The notes: generated from the sequence alone by a model not told the origin. A stretch of DNA of 64,000 bases from Mesoterricola sediminis (GCF_030295425.1 NZ_AP027081.1:1674001-1738000); one strand, 5' to 3'. Shown: positions 8,535 to 16,302, numbered from the stretch's first letter. Numbers and translations are program-made.

Positions 8535-8744
8535 ATGGGAAGGCATTGGGGAGAGGTCGACGGGGAGGATCATCCGCACAAGGAGATCACCCAGGCCATC
8601 ATCGGGGAGGCCATCGAGATCCAGAAGGCTCTGGGGCACGGACTCCTGGAAGATCCCTACAAGGTCTGTCTGGCGCACTCCCTGAGACTGGCCGGCCATA
8701 AGGTGAAGCGGGAGGTTTTCCTGGATATCGAGTGGAGGGGGCTT
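8535..8744 (+). pseudogene. Truncated GxxExxY-family gene carried inside the IS
   Basis: ATG 8535, five bases after GGGAGG, opens a frame whose product contains EITQAIIGEAIEIQKALG, GLLEDPYKVCLAHSL and GHKVKREVFLDIEWRG. This is the N-terminal half of the GxxExxY family (usually about 125 residues, function unknown). After the WRG, roughly residue 70, the family's C-terminal half is missing and the frame runs into the right-hand GC-rich repeat. In IS copy 2 about 100 bp including the start codon are deleted. I regard both as remnants. Confidence 0.65.
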
Positions 8745-8756
8745 GTGGGCTTGATC

Positions 8757-8808
8757 CTTTCTCCGCGAGCCTCAGCGAGATCCTCCGCGCCTCCGCGTTC
8801 CAATAGGA
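8757..8808 (-). repeat. GC-rich repeat flanking the GxxExxY remnant, right arm
   Basis: Inverted copy of the unit at 8434-8484, differing at a handful of bases. Together the arms bracket the truncated gene. Confidence 0.7.
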
Positions 8809-8922
8809 TGCTGCGAATGCGCGGCGCCATCAGGCACTGCAGCACAGACTCACTATTCCAGCTCCTCCATGCTCCGGCACGGATGGGTATTAGCCATTAC
8901 TATCCTAGATTACGAACACACC

Positions 8923-10290
8923 CTAGAAGACGCCGGGCAGGGCCCGCTGGGCCTCCGTGGGCCGGGGGTGGAGGCTGAGGCTTCCGGCCCGGCGCGCCGC
9001 GGCCGCGGGAATGGGGGCGCCGCCGGTGCCGCCCGCGGCCCAGGCCAGGGCGGCCGCGGTGCAGGCTTCCGCGGGATCGCCGGGGGCGTGGGCGAGGTCG
9101 TCCGCGGCCGCCACGGTGACGCCGGTCCAGTCCGCGTCCGGGAGGCCCTGGAAGTAGCTCCCCGTGCCCCGGGCGTTGAGGATCTGGAAGGACACCAGCT
9201 CCAGGAGCCAGTCGCAGGCGCTGTCCGCGTAGCCCAGCTGCCCCACGGGCTTGCCGTAGGTGCGCTCCCCGACCAGGGCCACCTGGGTCCCGGGCCAGGC
9301 CTGGAGCGCGTTGGGCACGAGCTCGCTGGCCGAGGCTGAATTGCCGGTGACGATGAAGGCCAGGCGCTCCAGGGAGAGGGCCCCGGCCTCGGCGCTGAAA
9401 TGCACCGTGGCGCCCAGCTCCGGGTGGCCGTCGTTGGCCTTCAGGCGGTACATCACGTCCCCGTCCGCGTGGCCCGGGCTCAGGAGGTTGCCCAGCACCT
9501 CGGCCACGGAGAGCCGCCCCCCGCCGTTGTAGCGCAGGTCCACGATCAGCCGGGTGACGCCGGCCTGGCGCAGGGCCGCCGCCGCCGCGCGCAGGAGGGG
9601 GGCCGCGGGCTCGACGAAGGTGCGGAGCTGGACGTAGCCGACCTTCACGCCGTTCGCGGTCAGGACCGTGGGCGTCCCGCCGCCGGGGACGGGGTCCAGG
9701 CCGTAGGCGCCCGTGGTGGCCGCCACCTCCAGGACGGCCCCCGTGGCGGGGCGGCGCAGGCGGAACCAGCGGGTCGTGCCCTCGACGCCGGACTGGAGCG
9801 CGGCGGAGAAGGTCCCCGCGGCCACGAGGGCAGGAGCCTGGCTGGAGGCATCGTCCAGGCCCGCGCGGGTGGGCGCGACGGCCAGGAGCTCGTCGCCCCG
9901 GGCGAACCCCGCCGAATCGGCGGCGGAGCCCGGGAAGACCTGCGCCACGGCGAGGGTCCCGCCCGAGGTCACGTAGCCGAACCCGTACCCCAGGGTCCGG
10001 CCCTCCTCGAAGAACCGGCTCGAGGCGGCCCGGGAGGCCAGGTAGCTGAAGCCCCGGTCCCTGCCCTCGGCCCGGGTCCGGGCCGTGAGGGCCGCCAGGA
10101 GGTCCTCGGCGGTGGCGCTGGCCGCGGGATCCACGGAGGCGGGCAGTTCGTCCCGCCAGAGGTAGTACTCCCGGGTCATGGCGAGGACGTCGGCCTTCTC
10201 CTGGGCGGGGGCGCAGGTGTCCTCCGTGGCCTTGTGGCAGCCGAGGGCGGCCAGCAGGGCCAGGACGGCGAGGGGGGTGCGGCTTCCCAT
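8923..10290 (-). CDS. S41-family (C-terminal processing) peptidase lipoprotein with PDZ domain
   Basis: A 455-residue secreted serine protease, probably a lipoprotein anchored in an outer compartment: MGSRTPLAVLALLAALGC is a signal peptide with lipobox. A PDZ-like module lies around residues 95-160 (TLGYGFGY to GDELLAV). The tail-specific-protease core follows with VGYVQLRTF, LIVDLRYNGGG, the catalytic Ser in GNSASASEL and the catalytic Lys in GERTYGKPVGQ. The ATG at 10290 was chosen because it gives the signal peptide; the reading frame extends 14 codons further without one. It lies 55 bp downstream of a single-domain response regulator on the same strand. Its TAG stop sits in the right-hand CTAG of IS copy 1. 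Confidence 0.88.
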   Translation of the reverse strand: MGSRTPLAVLALLAALGCHKATEDTCAPAQEKADVLAMTREYYLWRDELPASVDPAASATAEDLLAALTARTRAEGRDRGFSYLASRAASSRFFEEGRTLGYGFGYVTSGGTLAVAQVFPGSAADSAGFARGDELLAVAPTRAGLDDASSQAPALVAAGTFSAALQSGVEGTTRWFRLRRPATGAVLEVAATTGAYGLDPVPGGGTPTVLTANGVKVGYVQLRTFVEPAAPLLRAAAAALRQAGVTRLIVDLRYNGGGRLSVAEVLGNLLSPGHADGDVMYRLKANDGHPELGATVHFSAEAGALSLERLAFIVTGNSASASELVPNALQAWPGTQVALVGERTYGKPVGQLGYADSACDWLLELVSFQILNARGTGSYFQGLPDADWTGVTVAAADDLAHAPGDPAEACTAAALAWAAGGTGGAPIPAAAARRAGSLSLHPRPTEAQRALPGVF

Positions 10291-10345
10291 GGCGGCTCCG
10301 GGGCGGTCCCTTGAACCTAACCCGCCCTTCACCGCCTGTCCACGA

Positions 10346-10711
10346 TCAGCCGCCCAGGGCCTCGGTGACGGCGCCCACGAGGGCCTCGGCCGCGATGGGC
10401 TTGGTGAGCACCTGCTCCACGCCCAGCTTGCGGAGGTTCTGGACCATGTCCTCGTCCTTGAAGGCCGTCAGGATGACCACGGGCACCTTCGGCTCGGACC
10501 GCCCCGCCATGCGCGCCACGGTGGCGCCGTTGCAGCCCGGCATCTGGTAGTCGGTGAGGATCAGGTCCGGCCGGGACTGCTCCACGTGCTCCGTGACCTC
10601 CATGGCCGAACCGGGCAGCCACTCCTCCACGTCGTGGCCGGCCTGGGTCAGGCAGCGCCCCAGGTAGAGGCGCATCATCCGGCTGTCGTCGATCACGAGA
10701 ATCTTGGCCAC
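10346..10711 (-). CDS. Stand-alone CheY-like response regulator
   Basis: A 121-residue receiver domain with no output domain. All active-site residues are present: the acidic pair in LVIDDS, the phospho-acceptor Asp in LILTDYQMPG, the switch Thr in ILTAF and the Lys in LTKPI. It would be phosphorylated by an unlinked histidine kinase and act by protein contact. The only start that keeps the first beta-strand intact is GTG 10711 (VAKILVIDD); no clear ribosome site precedes it. The S41 peptidase gene follows on the same strand after 55 bp, so the two may be cotranscribed, but no functional link is evident. Confidence 0.87.
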   Translation of the reverse strand: MAKILVIDDSRMMRLYLGRCLTQAGHDVEEWLPGSAMEVTEHVEQSRPDLILTDYQMPGCNGATVARMAGRSEPKVPVVILTAFKDEDMVQNLRKLGVEQVLTKPIAAEALVGAVTEALGG

Positions 10712-10771
10712 ACAATATGATACATCAGGCGCCCCTGGCAGGACCCCGGGACCCGGGGGTATCGTCGTTCC

Positions 10772-12031
10772 ATGGCCCTCCCCCTCCTTCCCGCCGCCGT
10801 GCTGCTCCTGGCCGGACCCCAGCCCGCCCCGCCGGCGGAGCTGCCGGCGCTGCTGACGGCCCTCCGGGGCGATCTGGACCTCCACCGGCGCCTCGTGGTG
10901 GCCTTCGCCGGCGAGGCGGGACTCCAGGGGGCCGCCCGGGAGCGGGCCCTGGCCGAGGGCCACGAACTCCACCACCAGCGGCGGACCCTGGTGTTCCACC
11001 TGGACAAGGCCCTGGCGGCCCTGGCCCAGGAGGAGCCCGCCAGGCGCGAGCAGGTCGTGGGGGCGCTCCTGGACTGGATGGAGCGGGACCCGGACCTGCT
11101 GGAGCTGGACCGGCTCGCCTTCCGCGACCCCCTTCGGGTGCTCCAGAAGGCCCTGGCCTCGGACCGCACCCCCGCTGGCGCCGCCCTCAAGGCCCGGGTG
11201 GCCCGCGACCTGGCGGAGGTGGACCGGATCGAGGCGCGGGTGGAGGCGGAGTACCGCCGGGTCTTCGGCGGGGCGGGGCAGGCCCCCGCCGGCGGCGGCC
11301 GCGACCAGTGGGACGCCTACGTCCAGGCCCTGGCCCGCAGGATCGGCGTCGCGCTCCCCACCGCCGCGGAGGCGCCCCGGCCGGGGCCCCATGGGGAGAT
11401 CACCGGCCGCGAGTTCCCCCCCAAGGTGCTGGTGCTGACCTTCGACGACGGCCCGCACCACGTCTACACCCCCGAGATCCAGGCCATCCTCCGGGCCCGC
11501 CGGATCCCGGCCGTGTTCTTCGAGGTGGGGCGGAACCTGGGCACGGTGGACGCCGCCGGGAAGCCCCACCCCGGGCCTCTCGCCGCGCTGTCCGAGGGGC
11601 TCGTCCGGGACGGCTTCGTCATCGGCAACCACAGCTTCACCCACGCCCAGCTCAGCAAGGAGACCGGGGCCCCCCTCGAGGCGGAGATCGAGGAGACCGA
11701 CGCCCTCCTGGGCGCCATTCCCGGGGCCCGGTCCCACCTCTTCCGGTTCCCCTACGGCGCCCGCGCCGAAGCCCAGCTCAAGGCCCTGGAGCCCCACGGC
11801 CTGCGGTCCGTGCTCTGGAACATCGACAGCCTCGACTGGGCCGATCCCGTCCCCGCCTCGGTGAGCGGGCGCGTGCTGCGCCTCGTCCGCGAGGAGAAGC
11901 GGGGCATCATCCTCTTCCACGACATCCACGACCGCGCCGCCAAGGTCCTCCCGGGCCTCCTGGACACCCTGCTGGCCGAGGGCTACCGCTTCGCGGGCCT
12001 GGACGCGGAAGGCCGGCTCGTGGAGCGCTAG
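10772..12031 (+). CDS. Polysaccharide deacetylase (NodB/CE4 domain), secreted
   Basis: A 419-residue exported esterase-type deacetylase acting on N-acetylated polysaccharide or peptidoglycan. A signal peptide (MALPLLPAAVLLLAG) is followed by about 190 residues rich in charged helices with no recognised domain. The NodB domain fills the C-terminal half: TFDDGP with the catalytic and first metal Asp, NHSFTH with two metal His, RFPYGAR, and the late ILFHDIH catalytic His. It lies divergent from the response regulator. Its TAG stop shares CTAG 12028-12031 with the stop of the convergent HxlR gene. The long N-terminal helical part is unusual and may bind the wall or a partner. Confidence 0.88.
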   Translation: MALPLLPAAVLLLAGPQPAPPAELPALLTALRGDLDLHRRLVVAFAGEAGLQGAARERALAEGHELHHQRRTLVFHLDKALAALAQEEPARREQVVGALLDWMERDPDLLELDRLAFRDPLRVLQKALASDRTPAGAALKARVARDLAEVDRIEARVEAEYRRVFGGAGQAPAGGGRDQWDAYVQALARRIGVALPTAAEAPRPGPHGEITGREFPPKVLVLTFDDGPHHVYTPEIQAILRARRIPAVFFEVGRNLGTVDAAGKPHPGPLAALSEGLVRDGFVIGNHSFTHAQLSKETGAPLEAEIEETDALLGAIPGARSHLFRFPYGARAEAQLKALEPHGLRSVLWNIDSLDWADPVPASVSGRVLRLVREEKRGIILFHDIHDRAAKVLPGLLDTLLAEGYRFAGLDAEGRLVER

Positions 12032-12405
12032 CGGCCGGGCTCCTGGGCCCCGAACGCCGTCCGGGCCTCCCGGATGCGGGCGTGGTGGGCCAGGGCCCAG
12101 TCCACCAGGGCCTCGAGGGGGACCAGCAGGGAGCGGCCCATGTCCGTGAGCCGGTACTCCACCTTGGGCGGGACCGTGGGATGGACGGTGCGCGACACCA
12201 GGCCGTCCTGCTCCAGGCGGCGCACGGTCTGGCTCAGCATGCGCTGGGAGATGTCGCCCACCGTCCGCCTCAGATCGGAGAAGCGCAGGGTGCCGTCCTG
12301 GAGGGCGATGAGCACCAGGAGGCTCCACCGGTCCGCGACGCGGTCCAGCACGTCCCGCACGGGGCAGTTCCGGTAGTCGCCCTCCACGGGCTTGCGCATG
12401 GCCAT
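12028..12405 (-). CDS. HxlR-family transcriptional regulator, QorR-like
   Basis: A 125-residue winged-helix regulator. The family Cys is in NCPV near the N-terminus, followed by VADRWSLLVLIAL, LRRTVGDISQRMLSQTVRRL (recognition helix) and the wing VEYRLTDMG. HxlR proteins paired with a QorB gene respond to redox state through that Cys in related systems. ATG 12405 follows GGAGG by five bases; the frame extends 14 codons upstream without support. It is divergent from the qorB-like gene, the arrangement seen for ytfH/ytfG in E. coli and qorR/qor2 in Corynebacterium, so it most likely represses that gene and itself. Confidence 0.88.
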   Translation of the reverse strand: MAMRKPVEGDYRNCPVRDVLDRVADRWSLLVLIALQDGTLRFSDLRRTVGDISQRMLSQTVRRLEQDGLVSRTVHPTVPPKVEYRLTDMGRSLLVPLEALVDWALAHHARIREARTAFGAQEPGR

Positions 12406-12417
12406 CGGTGCCTCCGG

Positions 12418-12435
12418 GGTTACCCCAAGGTAACC
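12418..12435. promoter_or_regulatory. Candidate HxlR operator
   Basis: GGTTACC and GGTAACC form a perfect seven-base inverted repeat around CCAA, just upstream of the HxlR start in the divergent intergenic region. Confidence 0.45.
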
Positions 12436-12492
12436 AGGTTCTTTCATTTTCCCTCCTTGTGGGTTCGTTTGAAAGGGCCTAGCGTCAAAAAA

Positions 12493-12507
12493 GTTCCTTC
12501 AAGGAAC
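12493..12507. promoter_or_regulatory. Second palindrome upstream of the qorB-like gene
   Basis: GTTCCTT-C-AAGGAAC is a perfect palindrome 20 bp before the qorB-like ATG. It could be a second operator for the divergent HxlR regulator. Confidence 0.4.
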
Positions 12508-12527
12508 CAATGCGCGAAAGGAAACCC

Positions 12528-13391
12528 ATGTCCCCCCAGACCCTGCTCGTGACCGGTGCCTCTGGCCAGCTTGGCCGCCTTGTCCTGGAGGCCCTCCTGG
12601 AACGCCACCCCGCTGAACGGCTCGTGGCCGCCGTCCGTCATCCGGCCGCGGTGGCGGACCTGGCCGCCCGGGGCGTCCAGGTGCGGGAAGCCGACTACAC
12701 CCGCCCGGAAACCCTCCGGTCCGCCTTCCAGGGCGTGGATCGGCTGCTCCTCATCTCCTCCAACGCGATCGGCCAGCGGACGGCCCAGCACCGGGCCGTC
12801 GTCGAGGCGGCGCGGGCGGCGGGCGTCGGGCTCCTCGCCTACACCAGCGTCCTGCGGGCCGACACCTCGCCCCTGGGCCTCGCCCGGGAGCACGTGGAGA
12901 CGGAGGCCCTCGTGCGGGCTTCGGGCCTGCCGTGGGTCTTCCTGCGCAACGGCTGGTACACGGAAAACCACACCGCCTCCCTGCCGGCCATCCTGGCCCA
13001 CGGCGCCGTCCTGGGCGCCGCCGGGGAGGGCCGCTTCGCCACCGCCGCCCGCGCGGACTACGCCGCCGCGGCCGCCCAGGTCCTGCTGGCCGATCACCCC
13101 GAAGGCCAGACCCTGGAGCTGGCCGGCGACACGGCCTACACCCTGGCGGACCTGGCCGGGGAGATCGCCCGCCAGACCGGGAAGCCCATCGTCTACCGCG
13201 ACCTGCCCCAGGCCGAATTCGCCGGCGCCCTGACCGCCGCGGGCCTGCCCGGCGCCTTCGCGGACCTCCTCGCCGATTCGGACGCCGGCGCGAAGCAAGG
13301 GGGCCTCGACGACGCCGGGGGTCAGCTGAGCCGCCTCATCGGCCGCCCCACCACCCCCCTGGCCGAGACCGTTCGCCGGGCGCTGGCCTGA
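12528..13391 (+). CDS. qorB: NAD(P)H:quinone oxidoreductase 2-like protein
   Basis: A 287-residue atypical short-chain dehydrogenase of the NmrA/QorB type, which reduces quinones with NADPH. The nucleotide-binding start TGASGQLGRLV, the LLLISSNAIGQRTAQH segment, LLAYTSVLRADTSPLGLA, FLRNGWYTEN and the C-terminal LADSDAGAKQGGL all follow E. coli YtfG (QorB) closely from my memory of that protein. ATG 12528 follows AAAGGAA; an earlier in-frame ATG at 12510 has no ribosome site. It is transcribed away from the HxlR gene, with two palindromes between them. Assignment to QorB rather than another NmrA-like protein is well supported by context. Confidence 0.9.
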   Translation: MSPQTLLVTGASGQLGRLVLEALLERHPAERLVAAVRHPAAVADLAARGVQVREADYTRPETLRSAFQGVDRLLLISSNAIGQRTAQHRAVVEAARAAGVGLLAYTSVLRADTSPLGLAREHVETEALVRASGLPWVFLRNGWYTENHTASLPAILAHGAVLGAAGEGRFATAARADYAAAAAQVLLADHPEGQTLELAGDTAYTLADLAGEIARQTGKPIVYRDLPQAEFAGALTAAGLPGAFADLLADSDAGAKQGGLDDAGGQLSRLIGRPTTPLAETVRRALA

Positions 13392-13587
13392 GCCCCAAAC
13401 CCGGCGCCCGCCTGGCCCCGAACCCGTCGACCCCCTCCCCCCATCCCCCGGACGCAGGGAAGGGGGGAGCAGGGGGTGCGGGGATGCGGCGACAGCAGCC
13501 AGCCGGCTTCGGCTGGAGCCACCCCAGGCCTTTCCCGCCCCACGAGCCGCCAGCCTCGGCCGGGTCCAGGGAACCAGGGGTGCCTTG
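13392..13587. other. Non-coding spacer with imperfect hairpins
   Basis: After the qorB-like stop there is a C-rich stretch (13431-13448) that can pair imperfectly with the G-rich 13457-13475, and a smaller hairpin CCAGCCG-GCTT-CGGCTGG at 13499-13516. The first may end qorB transcription. No gene is visible. Confidence 0.4.
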
Positions 13588-13621
13588 CTTACGATTACTA
13601 ACGACCAAAACTGATCGTAAG
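13588..13621. promoter_or_regulatory. Inverted repeat upstream of the toxin-antitoxin pair
   Basis: CTTACGAT and ATCGTAAG are perfect inverted copies separated by 18 bp. The right half runs into the AAGGAGG ribosome site of the antitoxin gene. This is a plausible autoregulatory operator bound by the HTH antitoxin. Confidence 0.5.
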
Positions 13622-13631
13622 GAGGTGGCGC

Positions 13632-14225
13632 ATGGGCGCCCAGGTTGAGACGATGGCCTACCTCCATGCCCACGGGCTGAATGTGGAGCCCGAGGGGCTC
13701 CCCAGGGTGCTCCGGGAGGTTATCGAGGGGCTGCAGCGTCTGTATTACCCGAGTGCGGGCCAGGAGGGGCTCACGGCAGCCGAGATCCAGGTCTACCGAT
13801 CGGGGGGGCTCGATCCTGCGCCGAGGGATCTGGGTGTGAACGATCCGTTCCTGCGCGGTGTGACGACCTTTGCTGGGCTTGTTGAAACCGGACTGACTGC
13901 CGTCGAGTCGGCCAAGCTGCTCGGCGTGACAGACGCTCGAATCAGGCAGCGGCTCAAGGAACGAACCCTTTTCGCCATCAAGTGGGGGGGGGCGTGGCGG
14001 TTGCCGCTTTTCCAGTTCGCGGATGGCCGGGAACTCCCGGGCTGGGGCGAGGTCGCCCGCAACCTGCCGGATGGCATCTCGCCCGTAGCGGTTGCCCATT
14101 GGCTCATGCTGCCGAATGTCGAGCTTGCCCTGGGGGAGGACGAGATCCCGACGAGTCCACGTCATTGGCTCCTGGAGGGGCGGCCGCCCCAGGCCGTGGC
14201 CCGGCTCGCGGAGGCGCTGGGCTAG
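13632..14225 (+). CDS. Helix-turn-helix antitoxin partner of a RES-domain toxin
   Basis: A 197-residue protein. The middle (about 75-125) holds a helix-turn-helix: TGLTAVESAKLLGVTDARIRQR followed by a wing-like strand FAIKWGGAWRLPLFQF. The last 45 residues (VAHWLMLPN to ARLAEALG) resemble the toxin-binding domain of Xre/MbcA/ParS antitoxins, where a WLxxPN start and a PxxWLxxG helix recur. It is longer than typical Xre antitoxins because of an 70-residue N-terminal helical part. ATG 13632 follows AAGGAGG. It lies 3 bp before the RES gene, so the two are coupled. I infer it neutralises the toxin and represses the operon at the upstream inverted repeat. Confidence 0.7.
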   Translation: MGAQVETMAYLHAHGLNVEPEGLPRVLREVIEGLQRLYYPSAGQEGLTAAEIQVYRSGGLDPAPRDLGVNDPFLRGVTTFAGLVETGLTAVESAKLLGVTDARIRQRLKERTLFAIKWGGAWRLPLFQFADGRELPGWGEVARNLPDGISPVAVAHWLMLPNVELALGEDEIPTSPRHWLLEGRPPQAVARLAEALG

Positions 14226-14228
14226 CCG

Positions 14229-14861
14229 ATGGCCAAATTTCCCGAACCTCCGACGCCGGGGGAACTCGCCCTGCTTGGGCCCGACGTCCAGATCCTTCCC
14301 GCCGGATCGACCGTATGGCGGATCTATTTCCTGGGTGGCAGTCACCCGACCTCCTGGGGCCAGTTCCGGGCCTGGGGCCCGACCGAATCCCGGTTCGACC
14401 ATCACATCCCGCCCGCTTCCCTCCAGGCCCGGGAGATCCTGTACGGAGCCGTTGGGCCGAGGGGCGCCATCACGGCCCTGGCGGACGTTTTCCAGGAAAC
14501 CCGGATCGTGGACCGCTCGTTCAACAACCCGTGTCTGGCCTCCTTCGAAACGATACGGGACCTCCGCCTGCTGGATCTCACGGGGACCTGGCCGACCAAG
14601 GCCGGAGCTTCCGCTGCGATCGCGTCGGGGCCGAAGGCCCGCGCACGGCGCTGGTCCCAGGCCATTTTCGCGGCTTTCCCGAGCCTGGACGGTCTGCTCT
14701 ATGGGTCTTCGATGCACGCGAACGCGCCCTGTGTGGCGCTGTACGAGCGGGCCGCCGTGGCGATGCCGGCCAGCCCGAGCACCAACCGCATGCTCGCCGA
14801 CCCGATCCTGTTGACTGCACTCCGGAATGCCTGTGCTGATCTGAATTTCTTCCTCGTCTGA
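14229..14861 (+). CDS. RES-domain toxin (NAD+-degrading type)
   Basis: A 210-residue RES-domain protein. RES toxins break down NAD+ and stop growth. The three family-defining residues can be placed: Arg31 in STVWRIYF, Glu90 in DVFQETRIVDRS and Ser160 in GLLYGSSM. Other features include a central ILYGAVGPRGAITALADVF helix and a SQAIFAAFPSLDG segment that leads to the Ser. The gene begins 3 bp after the antitoxin stop with no good ribosome site of its own, which suggests translational coupling. Codon use looks a little less GC-extreme than in neighbours, in keeping with acquisition, but I have not measured it. Confidence 0.78.
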   Translation: MAKFPEPPTPGELALLGPDVQILPAGSTVWRIYFLGGSHPTSWGQFRAWGPTESRFDHHIPPASLQAREILYGAVGPRGAITALADVFQETRIVDRSFNNPCLASFETIRDLRLLDLTGTWPTKAGASAAIASGPKARARRWSQAIFAAFPSLDGLLYGSSMHANAPCVALYERAAVAMPASPSTNRMLADPILLTALRNACADLNFFLV

Positions 14862-15120
14862 CCCGGGACGGGAGCCCCCTTCCCGACTCGCACGGTCGAT
14901 CACGACCGACGACAGCGGATCGCTCCGCAGCCAGCCTGACGCTGGCCGTTGGGGTCGCTCGAGGGGTACGTCAGAGCGAGGGCGTATGGGCAGCATTCCA
15001 GCCATCCGCGGCCTTTCCGGCATCCCCGGCCCATGACATGGCAGGGACGGGACGGCGCAACCGGGGAACGGACGAACCGCCCCCTCCAGGCTGGTTTTTT
15101 GCCGGGGAGCCGGTAAAGCG
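14862..15120. other. Non-coding spacer
   Basis: Nothing convincing is visible between the RES gene and the tRNA terminator. Short open frames here lack ribosome sites and family resemblance. Confidence 0.5.
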
Positions 15121-15153
15121 AAAGGCCCGAAACCTGAGGGTGACGGGCCTTTT
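15121..15153 (-). terminator. Terminator of the tRNA-Gly gene
   Basis: On the minus strand, AAAGGCCCG pairs with CGGGCCTTT just downstream of the tRNA 3' end, with T residues in the 3' arm. Confidence 0.6.
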
Positions 15154-15156
15154 CAT

Positions 15157-15231
15157 TGGAGCGGGCGATCGGGATCGAACCGACGACGTTCAGCTTGGGA
15201 AGCTGACATTCTGCCACTGAATTACGCCCGC
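15157..15231 (-). tRNA. tRNA-Gly (anticodon CCC)
   Basis: A complete cloverleaf on the minus strand: acceptor GCGGGCG/CGCCCGC with discriminator T and an encoded CCA end, a D-arm in TTCAGTGGCAGAA, anticodon stem TCAGC/GCTGA around the loop TTCCCAA (anticodon CCC), and the T-loop GGTTCGATCCC. It reads GGG codons. It is a single tRNA between the toxin-antitoxin pair and lpxK. Confidence 0.95.
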
Positions 15232-15252
15232 GGCAGGTAGGGGGAAACCCTA

Positions 15253-16302
15253 TCACGCTCCCCGGGGCGGGGTCAACGGGGGGGTGCCGAGGCGCGCCAG
15301 GAGCCACGCGGCGAGGGGCTCGGCGCCGATCACGCGCTGCTCGGCGACCCAGAGGGGAAGGGCGGTGCGGTGGCGGGCCGGGTCCAGCTTGACGGCGTCC
15401 TTCTCGGTGCAGACGAGGCCGGCGGCGCCGCTCGCGCGGGCCTCGCGCTCCAGGGCGGCCAGCTGGGGCCCCAGGGGCTGGTGGTCGCGGAAGGCGCGGC
15501 TCCCGGTCCAGGGGGCGCCCGCCACCAGGAGGTCCGCGAAGAAGGCCTCGGGGTGGCCGAGGGCGCAGAACGCGAAGAGCGGCCCGGGGGCGCCCAGGGG
15601 CAGGGCGATCCGGTCCCCGGTGTCGAAGCGGCGCAGGGAGGTGATGGCGAAATCCACCCAGAACACGGGGCCGCCGGAGCCGTAGCGGGCCCACCAGGCC
15701 TCGACGGCGCCGCGGTCGGAGCGGGCGCCGCGGGTCACCACGAGGCAGGAGGCGCGCGCGGCGCCCGCCATGGGCTCCCGCAGGTCGCCGAGGGGCACCA
15801 TGCGCCCGTTGCCCCAGCGGCGCACGCCGTCCAGGAGGAGGAGGTCCAGGTCCCGGTGCAGGCCCCGGTGCTGGAAGCCGTCGTCCATGACCAGGAGGTC
15901 GGGGCGGGGCGCCAGCGCCAGGGCGCGCAGGGCGGCCCCGTGGCGGCGCCGGCCCACCACCACCCGGCCGGGGCCCAGGCGCCGGGCCATCATCAGGGGC
16001 TCGTCGCCGGTCTGGGCCGGGTCCGAGTCGGGCTCCACGGGCATGGGATCGTGGTCCCGGCGTCCCCCGTAGCCGCGGGACACGACCGCGGCCCGGATCC
16101 CGGCCGCCTCCAGGGCCTCGGCCAGGAAGAGGGTGACGGGGGTCTTGCCGGTGCCGCCGGTGCTGAGGTTGCCCACCGAGACCACGGGCGCGTCCACCCG
16201 CGCGGCCCGCTCCGGATGGCGGTCGAAAGCGCGGTTGCGCGCGCGCACGGCCAGGGCGTACAGGGGGCCGAGGGGGGCGAGGATCCAGCGGAGGGCTTCC
16301 AT
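15253..16302 (-). CDS. lpxK: Tetraacyldisaccharide 4'-kinase
   Basis: Adds the 4' phosphate to the lipid A precursor at the inner membrane, a late step of lipid A synthesis. The 349-residue protein has a hydrophobic N-terminal helix, a Walker A motif in GNLSTGGTGKTP, VSRGYGG, the family motif MDDGFQHRGL (with catalytic Asp and base-binding residues) and TEKDAVKL near the end. Length is normal for the family. It is transcribed divergently from the cNMP/FHA gene and is not linked to other lipid A genes here. Its presence shows an LPS-containing outer membrane. Confidence 0.95.
   Translation of the reverse strand: MEALRWILAPLGPLYALAVRARNRAFDRHPERAARVDAPVVSVGNLSTGGTGKTPVTLFLAEALEAAGIRAAVVSRGYGGRRDHDPMPVEPDSDPAQTGDEPLMMARRLGPGRVVVGRRRHGAALRALALAPRPDLLVMDDGFQHRGLHRDLDLLLLDGVRRWGNGRMVPLGDLREPMAGAARASCLVVTRGARSDRGAVEAWWARYGSGGPVFWVDFAITSLRRFDTGDRIALPLGAPGPLFAFCALGHPEAFFADLLVAGAPWTGSRAFRDHQPLGPQLAALEREARASGAAGLVCTEKDAVKLDPARHRTALPLWVAEQRVIGAEPLAAWLLARLGTPPLTPPRGA

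Larger units (their letters stand above)
7556..8922 (+). mobile_element. IS5-family insertion sequence, copy 1
   Basis: A 1367-bp element bounded by CTAG on both sides (7552-7555 and 8923-8926). Both ends share the inverted pattern GnTGTGTTCGnAATCTA. It encodes a frameshifted DDE transposase and, 3' of it, about 500 bp holding a truncated GxxExxY gene between two inverted GC-rich repeats. The same structure, in the opposite orientation and slightly diverged, occurs at 53307-54588. Before insertion, the biotin carrier gene and the S41 peptidase gene must have met tail to tail on a single CTAG. Confidence 0.92.

Noticed and set aside
15038-15220. A 60-codon frame ending in GAGDRDRTDDVQLGKLTFCH
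   Set aside because: It is the antisense translation of the tRNA-Gly gene, a well-known false protein seen in many annotations.
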